Positions 25,835 to 34,082 of a DNA stretch of 64,000 nucleotides are shown here, piece by piece. The translations under genes and the position numbers were made by a program. Numbering within the stretch: the first letter of the stretch is position 1; each line of letters starts with the position of its first letter. This DNA is from JAJPKK01 sp963781195 (GTDB lineage Bacteria > Pseudomonadota > Alphaproteobacteria > Rhizobiales > Xanthobacteraceae), in the NCBI GenBank assembly GCA_963781195.1, contig CAWAEZ010000002.1:248001-312000 (forward strand), in the 5' to 3' direction. A model generated the notes under the pieces. The model searched no databases. It had not been told where the DNA came from and saw nothing but the letters and a program-made list of their open reading frames with translations.

Positions 25835-26833
25835 TCAGACCGTGAGCACGATCTTGCCGATATGGGCGCCCGATTCCATGCGCGCGTGCGCCTTGCCCGC
25901 TTCTGCGAGCGGAAAGATCTGGTCCATCACCGGCGCGACCCGGCCGGCGGCGAGCAGCGGCCAGGCGTTCGCTTCGACGGCGCGTGCGATGACGGCCTTG
26001 TCCGCCACCGCGCGCGACCGCAACGTCGATCCGGTATGGGTCAGCCGCTTGAGCATGATCCGACGAAAATCCACCGTGGCGCGCGGTGCGCCCTGGAAGG
26101 CGATCTGAACGATCCGGCCTTCCACGGCGGCCGCCTCGTAGTTGCGCTGGATATAGTCGCCGCCGACCATGTCGAGGATCACGTCCGCGCCCGCGCCGCC
26201 GGTGCTGCTCTTGGTGATCGCGACGAAATCCTCGCTTCGGTAATTGATCGCGACGTCCGCCCCGAGCTGTCGGCAGGCCTCGCACTTCTCGGCGCTTCCC
26301 GCCGTGACGATCACGCGCGCGCCGCGCGCCTTGGCGAGCTGTATCGCTGTCGTGCCGATGCCGGAGCTCCCGCCATGCACCAGAAGCGTTTCGCCTTCCT
26401 CCAGCCGCCCGCGCTCGAACACGTTATGCCATACCGTAAAGAACGTTTCCGGAACCGCCGCGGCCTGCGTCATCGACAGGCCGCCCGGGACCGGTAGCGC
26501 GTGGCTCTCGTGAGCAACGCAGTATTCGGCGTAGCCACCGCCTGCAACGAGCGCGACGACTTTGTCGCCGGGCTTCCAGCGGCTCACCTCGGCGCCGCAC
26601 GCAGCGACCTCGCCGGATATCTCGAGGCCCGGAATATCGGTGACCCCGGGGGGCGGCGGATAAGATCCGAGGCGCTGCAGGACATCGGGACGGTTCACGC
26701 CGGCGGCTGCGACCTTCACCAGGATCTCGCCGGTGCCGGGAACGGGCATCGGCCGTACCTCCGGCTTGAGAACCTCGGGCGCTCCCGGGGCCGTGATGGC
26801 GATGGCGGTCATGCGAGCCGGAATTGATGTCAT
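25835..26833 (-). CDS. NAD(P)H-quinone oxidoreductase, zinc-free MDR family
   Basis: A 332-residue member of the medium-chain dehydrogenase superfamily, quinone oxidoreductase (QOR/PIG3-like) branch. It has VKVAAAGVNRPDVLQRLGSY at the N-terminus, and the NADPH-binding motif LLVHGGSSGIGTTAIQLAK. The zinc-ligand cysteines of alcohol dehydrogenases are absent. The likely reaction is NADPH-dependent reduction of quinones. ATG 26833 is used, ATG 26812 is possible; a long upstream extension (to 27127) overlaps the DUF1192 gene on the other strand and is not protein-like. Confidence 0.93.
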   Translation of the reverse strand: MTSIPARMTAIAITAPGAPEVLKPEVRPMPVPGTGEILVKVAAAGVNRPDVLQRLGSYPPPPGVTDIPGLEISGEVAACGAEVSRWKPGDKVVALVAGGGYAEYCVAHESHALPVPGGLSMTQAAAVPETFFTVWHNVFERGRLEEGETLLVHGGSSGIGTTAIQLAKARGARVIVTAGSAEKCEACRQLGADVAINYRSEDFVAITKSSTGGAGADVILDMVGGDYIQRNYEAAAVEGRIVQIAFQGAPRATVDFRRIMLKRLTHTGSTLRSRAVADKAVIARAVEANAWPLLAAGRVAPVMDQIFPLAEAGKAHARMESGAHIGKIVLTV

Positions 26834-26942
26834 GGGTCCCGTTTGATCGAAAGGGGCAATTGCGCGCCTGTTTAGGCGCTCCCCTCCAATGTGACAACCG
26901 GGCCCGCCAAGGCTATGCTTTTTTCGAAACGGATGACGCGAA

Positions 26943-27134
26943 ATGGCCGCCGAGGAAGACGACCGACCGAAGAAAAAGATCCCCCAGGAAATCGGGCAGG
27001 ATGTCTCGCTGCTGTCGCTCGGCGAGCTCGGCGAACGCATCGAAATCCTCAAGGGGGAGATCGAAAGACTGGAGCTGGCGCGCTCGAAAAAGCAGGCCTC
27101 GCGATCCGCCGCGGACCAGTTCTTCAAACGCTAG
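26943..27134 (+). CDS. DUF1192 family protein
   Basis: A 63-residue acidic/basic helical protein matching DUF1192: KKIPQEIGQDVSLLSLGELG then ERIEILKGEIERLE. The C-terminal half predicts a short coiled coil. Small proteins of this family are widespread in Hyphomicrobiales, and here it lies just upstream of rcdA. Function is not established. The candidate small RNA lies between it and rcdA. Confidence 0.88.
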   Translation: MAAEEDDRPKKKIPQEIGQDVSLLSLGELGERIEILKGEIERLELARSKKQASRSAADQFFKR

Positions 27135-27220
27135 AGCCTGTCGAGGCCGCCGATCGCCGCGGTTCTGCCGACGACGGCAGGCGGGTTGTAAGGGCTTATT
27201 AAGCTTTCCAGTTTATTACA

Positions 27221-27317
27221 ATCAACTGTCCATTTCGTGGACACCGAGTGGCTCCTGTCCACTCTGTTTGACGCCTCCCTGTTATCACTGAGCCGCCTGA
27301 AAATGGCGGCTCTTTTT
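27221..27317 (+). ncRNA. candidate structured small RNA with intrinsic terminator
   Basis: Three consecutive stems lie in the DUF1192-rcdA gap: TGTCCA/TGGACA (27227-27243), GAGTGG/CCACTC (27246-27264) and GAGCCGCC/GGCGGCTC (27290-27312) followed by TTTTTATT. An alternative pairing, GTGGAC (27237-27242) with GTCCAC (27257-27262), excludes the first two. The block follows an AT-rich stretch (27186-27222) that could hold a promoter. No frame in it is protein-like. It may instead be the 3' end of the DUF1192 transcript. Confidence 0.45.
27290..27317 (+). terminator. intrinsic terminator
   Basis: A perfect 8-bp stem GAGCCGCC/GGCGGCTC with a 7-nt loop, followed at once by TTTTT. It would end either the DUF1192 transcript or a separate small RNA. 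Confidence 0.85.
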
Positions 27318-27451
27318 ATTGCGTCCCAAATCAGCACAGCGCGTCTTTCGCCCTCGCATCACGGTAATCACGATTGCAGCTCGCCCTGCGAGCCCCTGGA
27401 CTCGGCCGGAGCGTGCAGGCAATGTTTTTCCGGGTTGGTGAGGCGTGCAGC

Positions 27452-27967
27452 ATGTCCAAAAAGATGGTTGATGAAGTGCGGCCGGTTCTGTTCGGCCAAC
27501 GGCTCGCTTCGTCGCAGAACTTCTCTCACCTGTTTCGCGAAGGCATGAAGCTGGTGGAGGAGACCGCGGCCTATCTCGACGGGCCTGGCCGGCAGGAATC
27601 CAAGCTGCTCGGCCGCGCCGCGGCTCTCGGCTATGCCACCGAAAGCATGCGTCTGACGACGCGGCTGATGCAGCTTGCGTCTTGGTTGTTGCTCCATCGT
27701 GCCGTGAACGAAGGCGAAATGTCGCTCGCCCAGGCGAACAAGGAGCGCATGAAGGTCAAGCTCGCGCCGGACGAACGGCCGGAGGACGACGGCATCATCC
27801 TGCCCGAACGGCTTTGCGAGCTCATCGTGAGGTCGAAGAAGCTCCAAGACGAGGTGCGCCGCCTCGATGCCACCATCCATGCGCCGATCCCGGAAGCGCA
27901 CGGCGGCCCCCACCCCCTGGAGCACCAGATCGCGCAGTTGCGCGCCGCGTTCGAACGCAGTCCCTAG
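27452..27967 (+). CDS. rcdA: RcdA-type protease adaptor (DUF1465)
   Basis: A 171-residue DUF1465 protein, the family of Caulobacter RcdA, an adaptor that helps ClpXP degrade the cell-cycle master regulator CtrA. Recognisable segments are FGQRLASSQNFSHLFREGM, RLTTRLMQLASWLLLHRAV and ERLCELIVRSKKLQDEV, all predicted helices. ATG 27452 has GAGG about 8 nt upstream; ATG 27422 would add ten residues. Its presence with trcR points to the alphaproteobacterial cell-cycle network. It converges on rpmE. Confidence 0.88.
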   Translation: MSKKMVDEVRPVLFGQRLASSQNFSHLFREGMKLVEETAAYLDGPGRQESKLLGRAAALGYATESMRLTTRLMQLASWLLLHRAVNEGEMSLAQANKERMKVKLAPDERPEDDGIILPERLCELIVRSKKLQDEVRRLDATIHAPIPEAHGGPHPLEHQIAQLRAAFERSP

Positions 27968-28004
27968 CGCAGGCGTTCAGGCTGAGGCGGGTACCAGCAC
28001 GCCG

Positions 28005-28030
28005 GCGGCCGGAAAACGCCGGCCGCGTTT
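28005..28030 (+). terminator. hairpin, likely terminator between rcdA and rpmE
   Basis: GCGGCCGG (28005-28012) and CCGGCCGC (28019-28026) form an 8-bp stem with loop AAAACG, followed by GTTT. It lies between converging genes, and the A-rich loop means it may act only weakly in either direction. Confidence 0.5.
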
Positions 28031-28073
28031 AGCGGTGGAGACGGGGCAGAGCTCCCGTGAGGGACCGGCGGGC

Positions 28074-28301
28074 TTATTTCTTCAAGCCGAGACCCGAGAA
28101 CCGCTTCTGGAAGCGCGACACGCGGCCGCCGCGATCGAGCAGCTGTTGGGCGCCACCGGTCCAGGCCGGGTGCGACTTGGGGTCGATATCGAGGTGAAGC
28201 ACGTCGCCGCGCTTGCCCCAGGTCGACCGCGTCTCGAATTCGGTGCCATCGGTCATGACGACTTTGATGGTATGGTAGCCGGGGTGGATTTCGGACTTCA
28301 T
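28074..28301 (-). CDS. rpmE: 50S ribosomal protein L31
   Basis: A 75-residue L31 starting MKSEIHPGYHTIKVVMTDGT. It is the zinc-free (C-minus) form: the CxxC zinc ligands of many L31 proteins are missing, as is common in alphaproteobacteria. It ends in a basic FQKRFSGLGLKK tail. The frame extends upstream to 28400 but the family start is at 28301. Confidence 0.96.
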   Translation of the reverse strand: MKSEIHPGYHTIKVVMTDGTEFETRSTWGKRGDVLHLDIDPKSHPAWTGGAQQLLDRGGRVSRFQKRFSGLGLKK

Positions 28302-28510
28302 GACACAGGCTCCGGCGCCCGCGCTTGGCGCCCGTTCGATTGTTCCAATAGGATTTGGGGTCCTATAACCCACTCGGCTTCCCGACACAAGACGCGCCAC
28401 GAGGCGGCAATTCGCGCGGTTCCGCGCAGTTGTCAGAGCGCTTCCGGCAGGTCATTGTCCTGCCGGCCAGCCGCCCATGCGGTTCATGCCCCGGTCACGA
28501 GCGGACTTTG

Positions 28511-30334
28511 ATGAGTATTGCTTCCAAATCCGAATTGCAGCCGGTTGCCGTGGCAAATCCCGACGCAGCGCCGCCGGCGAAAGAAGTCCGCCGGCGCAGC
28601 ATCAAGCCGTTGCTCGAGCTGGTCCCGTTCGTCATGCGCTACCGCGGCCGGGCGATCGCTGCCGTGTTCGCGCTCGTGATCGCCGCGGTGGCGACGCTGG
28701 CGGTGCCGATCGCCGTCCGTCGCATGATCGACAACGGGTTCGATGCCCACCGCGCCGGCCTGATCGATGAATATTTCGGCGTCTTGATCCTGGTGGTCGC
28801 CGTGCTCGCCCTGGCGAGCGCCATGCGGTACTACCTCGTGACCAGCATCGGCGAGCGGGTGGTCGCGGACCTGCGCGACGCGGTGTTCGATCGCATCACC
28901 ATCCTTTCGGCGGCGTTCTTCGACGTGGCGAGATCGGGCGAGCTGGTCTCGCGGCTCACCGCCGACACCACCCAGATCAAGGCGGCGGTGGGCGCGTCGG
29001 TCTCGATCGCGCTGCGCAACATCGTCCTGTTCTTCGGCTCGCTGACGATGATGATGGTGACGAGCGCGCGGCTCTCCGCCTTCGTGTTGGGCGCCATCCC
29101 GGTGATCGTGCTGCCGCTCGTCGCGTTCGGCCGCATGGTGCGCCGCCGCTCGCGCACCGCCCAGGACACCCTTGCCGATGCGTCGGCCTACGCCTCCGAG
29201 ATGATCGGTGCGGTGCGGACCCTGCAGGCCTTCACCAACGAGCCGCTTGCGCGGTCGCGCTTTCGCGATGCCGTCGAGCGGGCCTATGACGCCGCGCTGT
29301 ATTCGATCCGGGCGCGGTCGACGCTGACCGCGATCATCATCTTTCTCGCCGGCTCGAGCGTGGTGGTGGTGCTGTGGGTCGGCGCGCAGGATGTGCTGAG
29401 GGGCCGCATTACCGCGGGGACGCTCAGCCAGTTCGTGCTGTTCGCGGTGTTCGCGGCGAGCGGGCTCGGCCAGCTCAGCGAAGTCTGGGGCGAGCTGTCG
29501 CAGGCGTCGGGCTCCGCCGAGCGGCTGTCGGAAATCCTGCGCACCGAGCCTGCGGTCACGGCGCCGGCAGACCCGCGGGCTCTGCCTTCGCCGCCGCGCG
29601 GCGAGGTCGGTTTCGATGCCGTGCGGTTCGCCTATCCTTCGCATCCACGCGAGTTCGTGCTGGATGGCGTCAGCTTCGCGGTGCGCGCCGGCGAAAAGGT
29701 CGCGATCGTCGGGCCGTCCGGCGCCGGCAAGAGCACGATCTTCCATCTGCTGCTGCGCTTCTACGATCCGGCCTCCGGCGCCATCTCGTTCGACGGCGTT
29801 CCCATCGCCGATGTGGATCCGCGCGAATTGCGCCGCCGGATTGCGCTGGTGCCGCAGGACGTCGCGATCTTCGGCTCCACCATCGCGGACAATATCCGGT
29901 TCGGCCGGCCGGACGCGACCATGGACGACATCGTGCGCGCCGCCGAACAGGCCGCTGCCGCCGAATTCATCACCCGGCTGCCGCATGGCTACGAGACCAA
30001 GGTGGGCGAACGCGGCGTCACGCTGTCCGGCGGCCAGCGTCAGCGCATCGCCATCGCCCGCGCCATCCTCCGCGATGCTCCGTTGCTGTTGCTCGACGAG
30101 GCGACGTCGTCGCTCGACGCCGAGAGCGAGACGCTGGTGCAGACGGCCTTGGCACATCTCATGCAGGAGCGCACCACCCTCGTCATCGCCCATCGTCTGG
30201 CGACGGTGCTCTCCTGCGATCGGATCCTGGTCATGGATCAGGGCCACATCGTCGAAGAGGGAACTCATGACAGCCTGGTCGCCAAAGGCGGGCTCTATGC
30301 ACGCCTGGCGCGGCTCCAGTTTCAAAACGTGTGA
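28511..30334 (+). CDS. ABC transporter, fused membrane and ATPase domains
   Basis: A 607-residue half-transporter of the MsbA/ABCB exporter type. Six transmembrane helices lie at ~30-330, then the ATPase domain with Walker A GPSGAGKST, signature LSGGQRQRIAIARAI and Walker B LLLLDEATSSLD, and the switch His in IAHRLATV. It works as a homodimer, probably exporting a lipid or hydrophobic compound; the substrate cannot be read from the sequence. ATG 28511 is used. The TRAP permease gene follows by 36 bp. Confidence 0.93.
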   Translation: MSIASKSELQPVAVANPDAAPPAKEVRRRSIKPLLELVPFVMRYRGRAIAAVFALVIAAVATLAVPIAVRRMIDNGFDAHRAGLIDEYFGVLILVVAVLALASAMRYYLVTSIGERVVADLRDAVFDRITILSAAFFDVARSGELVSRLTADTTQIKAAVGASVSIALRNIVLFFGSLTMMMVTSARLSAFVLGAIPVIVLPLVAFGRMVRRRSRTAQDTLADASAYASEMIGAVRTLQAFTNEPLARSRFRDAVERAYDAALYSIRARSTLTAIIIFLAGSSVVVVLWVGAQDVLRGRITAGTLSQFVLFAVFAASGLGQLSEVWGELSQASGSAERLSEILRTEPAVTAPADPRALPSPPRGEVGFDAVRFAYPSHPREFVLDGVSFAVRAGEKVAIVGPSGAGKSTIFHLLLRFYDPASGAISFDGVPIADVDPRELRRRIALVPQDVAIFGSTIADNIRFGRPDATMDDIVRAAEQAAAAEFITRLPHGYETKVGERGVTLSGGQRQRIAIARAILRDAPLLLLDEATSSLDAESETLVQTALAHLMQERTTLVIAHRLATVLSCDRILVMDQGHIVEEGTHDSLVAKGGLYARLARLQFQNV

Positions 30335-30370
30335 TCGCCAAGCGCCGGACATGGCGATCGAGGACCTCTC

Positions 30371-31651
30371 GTGCTAGCGTCGTTTATCTTCTTCGTGCTT
30401 CCGGTGCTGCTGCTGTGCATCGGCTTTCCAATCTACCTCATCCTGCTGCTGACCTCGTTCGTCGCCGCGCTTTTCGTGGCCGATGTGCCGCTGACGACGC
30501 TGCAGACCAACATGTTCGGCAGCCTCGACAACTTTCCGCTGCTGGCGATCCCCTTCTTCATTCTCGCCGGCGAGATCATGGGCCAGGGCGGCATCGCCCG
30601 GCGCGTCATCGTGTGGGTCACGGCGCTCGCCGGATCGAGCCCGGGCTCGTTGCCGGTGACGACGATCGTATCATCGGAGCTGTTCGGTGCGATGTCCCAC
30701 ACCGCGGTCGGCACCGTGGCGGCGGTGGGCCGCCTCGTCTACCCCGCGCTTCGTGCCGGCGGCTATGACGACCGCTTCACCATCAGCCTGATCGCCTCAT
30801 CGGGGGCGATCGCGGTCGTCATCCCGCCGTCGATCGCGATGATTCTCTACAGCATGGCGGCGCAGCAGTCCGCCATCGCGCTGTTCACCGCCGGCGTCCT
30901 TCCGAGCCTGCTGATCGGCCTCGTCGGCGTGATCTACGTGGTGCTCTATTCGCGGCTGCGGAAGGTGGCGACCGGCGACCGGACGTCGTGGGCGAAGATC
31001 CGCTCCGCGACCCGCGAGGCGGGGTGGGCGCTCGGCACCCCGGTGGTGATTTTCGGCGGCATCTATGGCGGCGTGTTCACGCCGACGGAAGCCGCCGGCG
31101 TCGCCGCGATCTATTCCATCATCGTGACCATGTTCATCTATCGCGACATCGGCTGGCGCGATCTGTGGCGGATCACCTTGTCGTCGGTGTTCCTGATCTC
31201 GCAGATCCTGATCGTGGTCACCGCCGCCGGGATCTATTCCTGGCTGCTGACGACGAGCGGCATTCCCCAGAACATCGTCTCCGGCATGATATCGCTGCAC
31301 TTGGCGCCGTGGCAGACCCTGCTCCTGGTCAATCTCGGCCTGCTGCTGGTTGGCAGCTTCCTGGAGCCGCCCGCCGCGATCATGATCCTGACGCCGCTGC
31401 TGCTCCCGGTGGTGACCGCGGCGGGGATCAATCCCGTCCATTTCGGGATCATCATGGCGGTCAATCTCTCGATCGGCATGTACACCCCGCCGTTCGGCCT
31501 CAACCTGTTCGCGTCCCAGGCGATCTTCAACAAGCCGCTGGCGATGATCTACCGCGGCGTCGTTCCCTTCGTGCTGCTCAACTTCGCCACCCTCCTGGTG
31601 ATCACCTACGTGCCTTGGATCTCGCTCGTGCTCGTCGGCCTCGGCCGCTGA
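30371..31651 (+). CDS. TRAP transporter large permease (DctM family)
   Basis: A 426-residue DctM-type permease, the standard length, with about twelve hydrophobic segments. Conserved DctM features include PFFILAGEIMGQGGIARR, VIPPSIAMILY, FGGIYGGVFTPTEAAGVAAIY and LGLLLVGSFLEPPAAIMIL. It would drive sodium-dependent uptake of an organic acid with a periplasmic binding protein and a small membrane subunit, but neither DctP nor DctQ is adjacent. It starts with GTG at 30371, 36 bp after the ABC transporter gene. Confidence 0.93.
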   Translation: MLASFIFFVLPVLLLCIGFPIYLILLLTSFVAALFVADVPLTTLQTNMFGSLDNFPLLAIPFFILAGEIMGQGGIARRVIVWVTALAGSSPGSLPVTTIVSSELFGAMSHTAVGTVAAVGRLVYPALRAGGYDDRFTISLIASSGAIAVVIPPSIAMILYSMAAQQSAIALFTAGVLPSLLIGLVGVIYVVLYSRLRKVATGDRTSWAKIRSATREAGWALGTPVVIFGGIYGGVFTPTEAAGVAAIYSIIVTMFIYRDIGWRDLWRITLSSVFLISQILIVVTAAGIYSWLLTTSGIPQNIVSGMISLHLAPWQTLLLVNLGLLLVGSFLEPPAAIMILTPLLLPVVTAAGINPVHFGIIMAVNLSIGMYTPPFGLNLFASQAIFNKPLAMIYRGVVPFVLLNFATLLVITYVPWISLVLVGLGR

Positions 31652-31660
31652 GGCGGCCGC

Positions 31661-32347
31661 TCATGCCCCGACCAGCGCCGGCAGATCGGCGAGCGTCGTA
31701 ATCTCGCGGTCCGGGGCGCCCGGCAGCCGTTCGCGCGGCTGGCCCGCGCGGTTGCACCACACGACCTGCATGCCGAATGCGGAGGCGGCATGCGCGTCCC
31801 AGCCGTTGGAGGACACGAAGGCAATGGCGGCGCCAGGCGTGCGCAGCCGGTCGACCGCAAGCTGGTACACGCGGCGGTCCGGCTTGAATGCGCCGACCTC
31901 CTCCACCGACAGCACCGCGTCGAACCGGCCCGCGAGCCCGGCGGCATCGACCGCCGCAGCCAGCATGGCGGGCGTGCCGTTCGACAGGATCGCGGTCTTC
32001 AGCCCGGCGGCTTTCAGCCGCGCCAGCACCTGCGGCACCTCGGGGAAGGCGGCAAGCCGCAAATAGAGGTCCAGCAGGCGGCCGCGCAAGCCGGGCTGAT
32101 CGAGCGACAGCGCCTCGAGCGCGAAGTCGAGGGCCCCCCCCGTCACCTGGTGGAAGTCCGCATGCCGCCCCTGAGCTGCCCGCAGCCACGTGTATTGCAC
32201 CTGCTTGTCGCGCCACAGGGCGCTCAGCCGATCGGCCGCGGCCCCGGGGACGTCCGGACAGGCGCGCGCCACGGAGGCGAAGTCGAACAGCGTGCCATAG
32301 GCATCGAACACGCAGGCCTGGACGTCGCTGAGCGGTCGGAGTTTCAC
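31661..32347 (-). CDS. haloacid dehalogenase, type II
   Basis: A 228-residue L-2-haloacid dehalogenase of the HAD superfamily, which hydrolyses 2-haloalkanoic acids to 2-hydroxy acids. Motif I has the nucleophile Asp in VFDAYGTLFD; motif II is ILSNGTP; motif III is GAFKPDRRVY; motif IV is SSNGWDAHAA, whose Asn-Gly-Trp-Asp is diagnostic for the dehalogenase branch. The GTG start at 32347 has AAGGAG 9 nt upstream and begins the conserved part; the frame runs on to 32479. It converges on the TRAP permease. Confidence 0.93.
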   Translation of the reverse strand: MKLRPLSDVQACVFDAYGTLFDFASVARACPDVPGAAADRLSALWRDKQVQYTWLRAAQGRHADFHQVTGGALDFALEALSLDQPGLRGRLLDLYLRLAAFPEVPQVLARLKAAGLKTAILSNGTPAMLAAAVDAAGLAGRFDAVLSVEEVGAFKPDRRVYQLAVDRLRTPGAAIAFVSSNGWDAHAASAFGMQVVWCNRAGQPRERLPGAPDREITTLADLPALVGA

Positions 32348-32726
32348 GGTTGCAGTCTCCTTGGCGGTGGCGCGGGCCGCGCAGCGCGGTCCCGACGCAA
32401 CGGGCCCCGCGCGTTCCCGCCGACTTGCCAAGGAATGGCTGGCGCGGCGGCCCGTATCAAACGCCGATGCTGGACCCAAAGGACGGAGTTGTCAGCGTAC
32501 AAATGAAAACGCGCCAGCTATGCCGACTTAAAGGCAACTCGCGACCAGACGCGCGGCGAGCGGATCGGGCGTTCGCCTATCCAGCGCCTCGCCCCCGCGA
32601 TCCGCTGGGGAGCTTGCGCGAACTCGCAGATGCCCGCCGCGGCAAGCTGTGCAACGATGACGGCACATTCGTGTGTCGCACAGGCCGTTGCCCGGCCGCC
32701 CTCGATCGGCTAATGAAACGGTCGAA
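32348..32726. other. intergenic gap before tRNA-Arg
   Basis: 379 bases with no convincing gene. It must hold the tRNA promoter. Small frames here are shadows. Confidence 0.5.
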
Positions 32727-32803
32727 GCGCCCGTAGCTCAGCTGGATAGAGCGTTGCCCTCCGAAGGCAAAGGTCACACGTTCGAATCGTGTCGGGCGCG
32801 CCA
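32727..32803 (+). tRNA. tRNA-Arg (anticodon CCG)
   Basis: A full 77-nt cloverleaf: acceptor stem GCGCCCG/CGGGCGC, D-arm GCTC...GAGC, anticodon stem TTGCC/GGCAA with loop CTCCGAA (anticodon CCG, reading CGG), T-arm with TTCGAAT and an encoded 3' CCA. No integrase or attachment-site duplication is seen beside it. Confidence 0.97.
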
Positions 32804-32862
32804 ACACGCGACAATCGGGCCGCCACAACGGTCCGCATAACCGATCAGGGAGGGCGCCGGTC

Positions 32863-33720
32863 ATGGATTCGGTCAGACGCACCATACTGAGGTCGGGGGT
32901 GGCGGCGACGGCGGTGGCTGCGGCGCCGCGTGTTTTTGCGCAGCAGGCCGGGCCAGGAGGAAGCATGTCCTTCTTTGAAAAGGGTGCCGTTCGCATTCAC
33001 TACGAGGAGGCCGGTTCGGGCTTCCCGCTCATGCTCATTCCCGGCGGGGGCCTGAACTCGACGATCGCGTTTTTCAACGGCGCTGCGCCGTTCAATGCGA
33101 TCGAGGAATTCAAGGCAGACTATCGCTGCATCACGGCGGACCTTCGCAACGCCGTCGGCGGGCAGTCTAGCGGGCCGCTCGAAGCCGATCGCGCCTGGGA
33201 TTCCTACGCCGATGACCAACTCGGGCTGATGGATCACTTAGGGATCGACAAATTTCTGGTGATGGGCTTCTGCATCGGCGGTCCGTTCATCTGGAACCTG
33301 TTGAAGCGGGCGCCCGACCGGGTGGTCGCTGCCGTGCTGGCACAGCCCAGCGGATCGCGCCCCGAACACCGCGAGATGTTCTACGAGGGCAACATGAAGG
33401 GCTGGGGCCCGGCGCTGACCGCCAGCCGGCCCGATCTGACGATGGAGATGGTCGACAAGTTCCTGACGGGGATGTACCGCACCGACCCCGACTTCGTGTT
33501 CACCGTCACCCGCGATTTCGTCCGGCACTGCCAGACCCCCGTATTGATCCTGCCGGACGACATTCCAGCCCATCCCTACGCCGTCGCCATGGAGACCGCG
33601 ATGCTCGCGCCGAACGCGGAAGTGAGCATGTTCCCGTGGAAAGAGCCCAAGGAGCGGGTTCCCCTGGCGGTGCGCCAGATCCGCTCGTTCCTGCGCGCCC
33701 ATCAGCCGCGCGTCGGGTAG
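32863..33720 (+). CDS. alpha/beta hydrolase with Cys nucleophile, probably exported
   Basis: A 285-residue alpha/beta-hydrolase fold protein. The N-terminus (VRRTILRSGVAATAVAAAP, possible cleavage after VFAQQ) looks like a Tat or Sec signal. The nucleophile elbow is GFCIGG, with Cys137 where most relatives have Ser, as in dienelactone hydrolases. An acidic candidate is LPDDIPAHP, but the usual late catalytic His is not obvious (the C-terminus has FPWKEPKERV). Substrate is unknown; it may be a divergent hydrolase or inactive. It follows tRNA-Arg. Confidence 0.85.
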   Translation: MDSVRRTILRSGVAATAVAAAPRVFAQQAGPGGSMSFFEKGAVRIHYEEAGSGFPLMLIPGGGLNSTIAFFNGAAPFNAIEEFKADYRCITADLRNAVGGQSSGPLEADRAWDSYADDQLGLMDHLGIDKFLVMGFCIGGPFIWNLLKRAPDRVVAAVLAQPSGSRPEHREMFYEGNMKGWGPALTASRPDLTMEMVDKFLTGMYRTDPDFVFTVTRDFVRHCQTPVLILPDDIPAHPYAVAMETAMLAPNAEVSMFPWKEPKERVPLAVRQIRSFLRAHQPRVG

Positions 33721-33800
33721 CGGCGCAAGCCGGTCGTCCGGATTATCAGCGGGGAGGACGCCGTCGGCGCGGGAACACGATCCTCGCGGCGTCGGCGGAG

Positions 33801-34082
33801 CTATTCGCCTCGATCGGCTTCGGGTTCGTGCGACTGACCTTCATCTTTCGCGCCCGCCGGTCCGTCCTCGGCCTGCGGCTGCTGCTGCTGTTGTGCTGAA
33901 GCCTGGGGGACATCCGCCGGGGGACTGTGCATTGGGCTCTGCATCGCGTTCAGACGGTTCTCAAGATCCGTGATGGCATTTTGGAGCAACGTCGCCGCAA
34001 GCGGTTCGTCGACGCGTTTCAAGGCGAGCCTGAGACGCGACAGGCGGTGGCGCAAAGCAGCAGCTTCGTCGTCCCTTTCCAT
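33801..34082 (-). CDS. small hypothetical protein with Gln/Pro-rich tail
   Basis: A 93-residue protein. Residues 1-50 are a charged helix (ALRHRLSRLRLALKRVDEPL, then TLLQNAITDLENRL), likely a coiled coil. Residues 51-93 are low-complexity (AQQQQQPQAEDGPAG, acidic end). No signal peptide or membrane segment. The helical half looks protein-like and resembles small hypotheticals in Bradyrhizobium relatives (recall, not search). No ribosome-binding site is clear at ATG 34082. Confidence 0.5.
   Translation of the reverse strand: MERDDEAAALRHRLSRLRLALKRVDEPLAATLLQNAITDLENRLNAMQSPMHSPPADVPQASAQQQQQPQAEDGPAGAKDEGQSHEPEADRGE

Noticed and set aside
28484..30352. 622-codon minus-strand frame over the ABC exporter
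   Set aside because: Arg/His/Gln-rich shadow of a GC-rich gene; the plus strand has full Walker and signature motifs.
32727..32803. tRNA-Arg as an integration site of a genomic island
   Set aside because: No integrase gene and no direct repeat of the tRNA 3' end were found in the window; the stress genes may be ancestral.
32577..32996. Minus-strand frame of 139 codons across tRNA-Arg, containing TRFERVTFAFGGQRSIQLS
   Set aside because: This is the antisense translation of the tRNA, a well-known spurious call, and it overlaps the alpha/beta hydrolase start.
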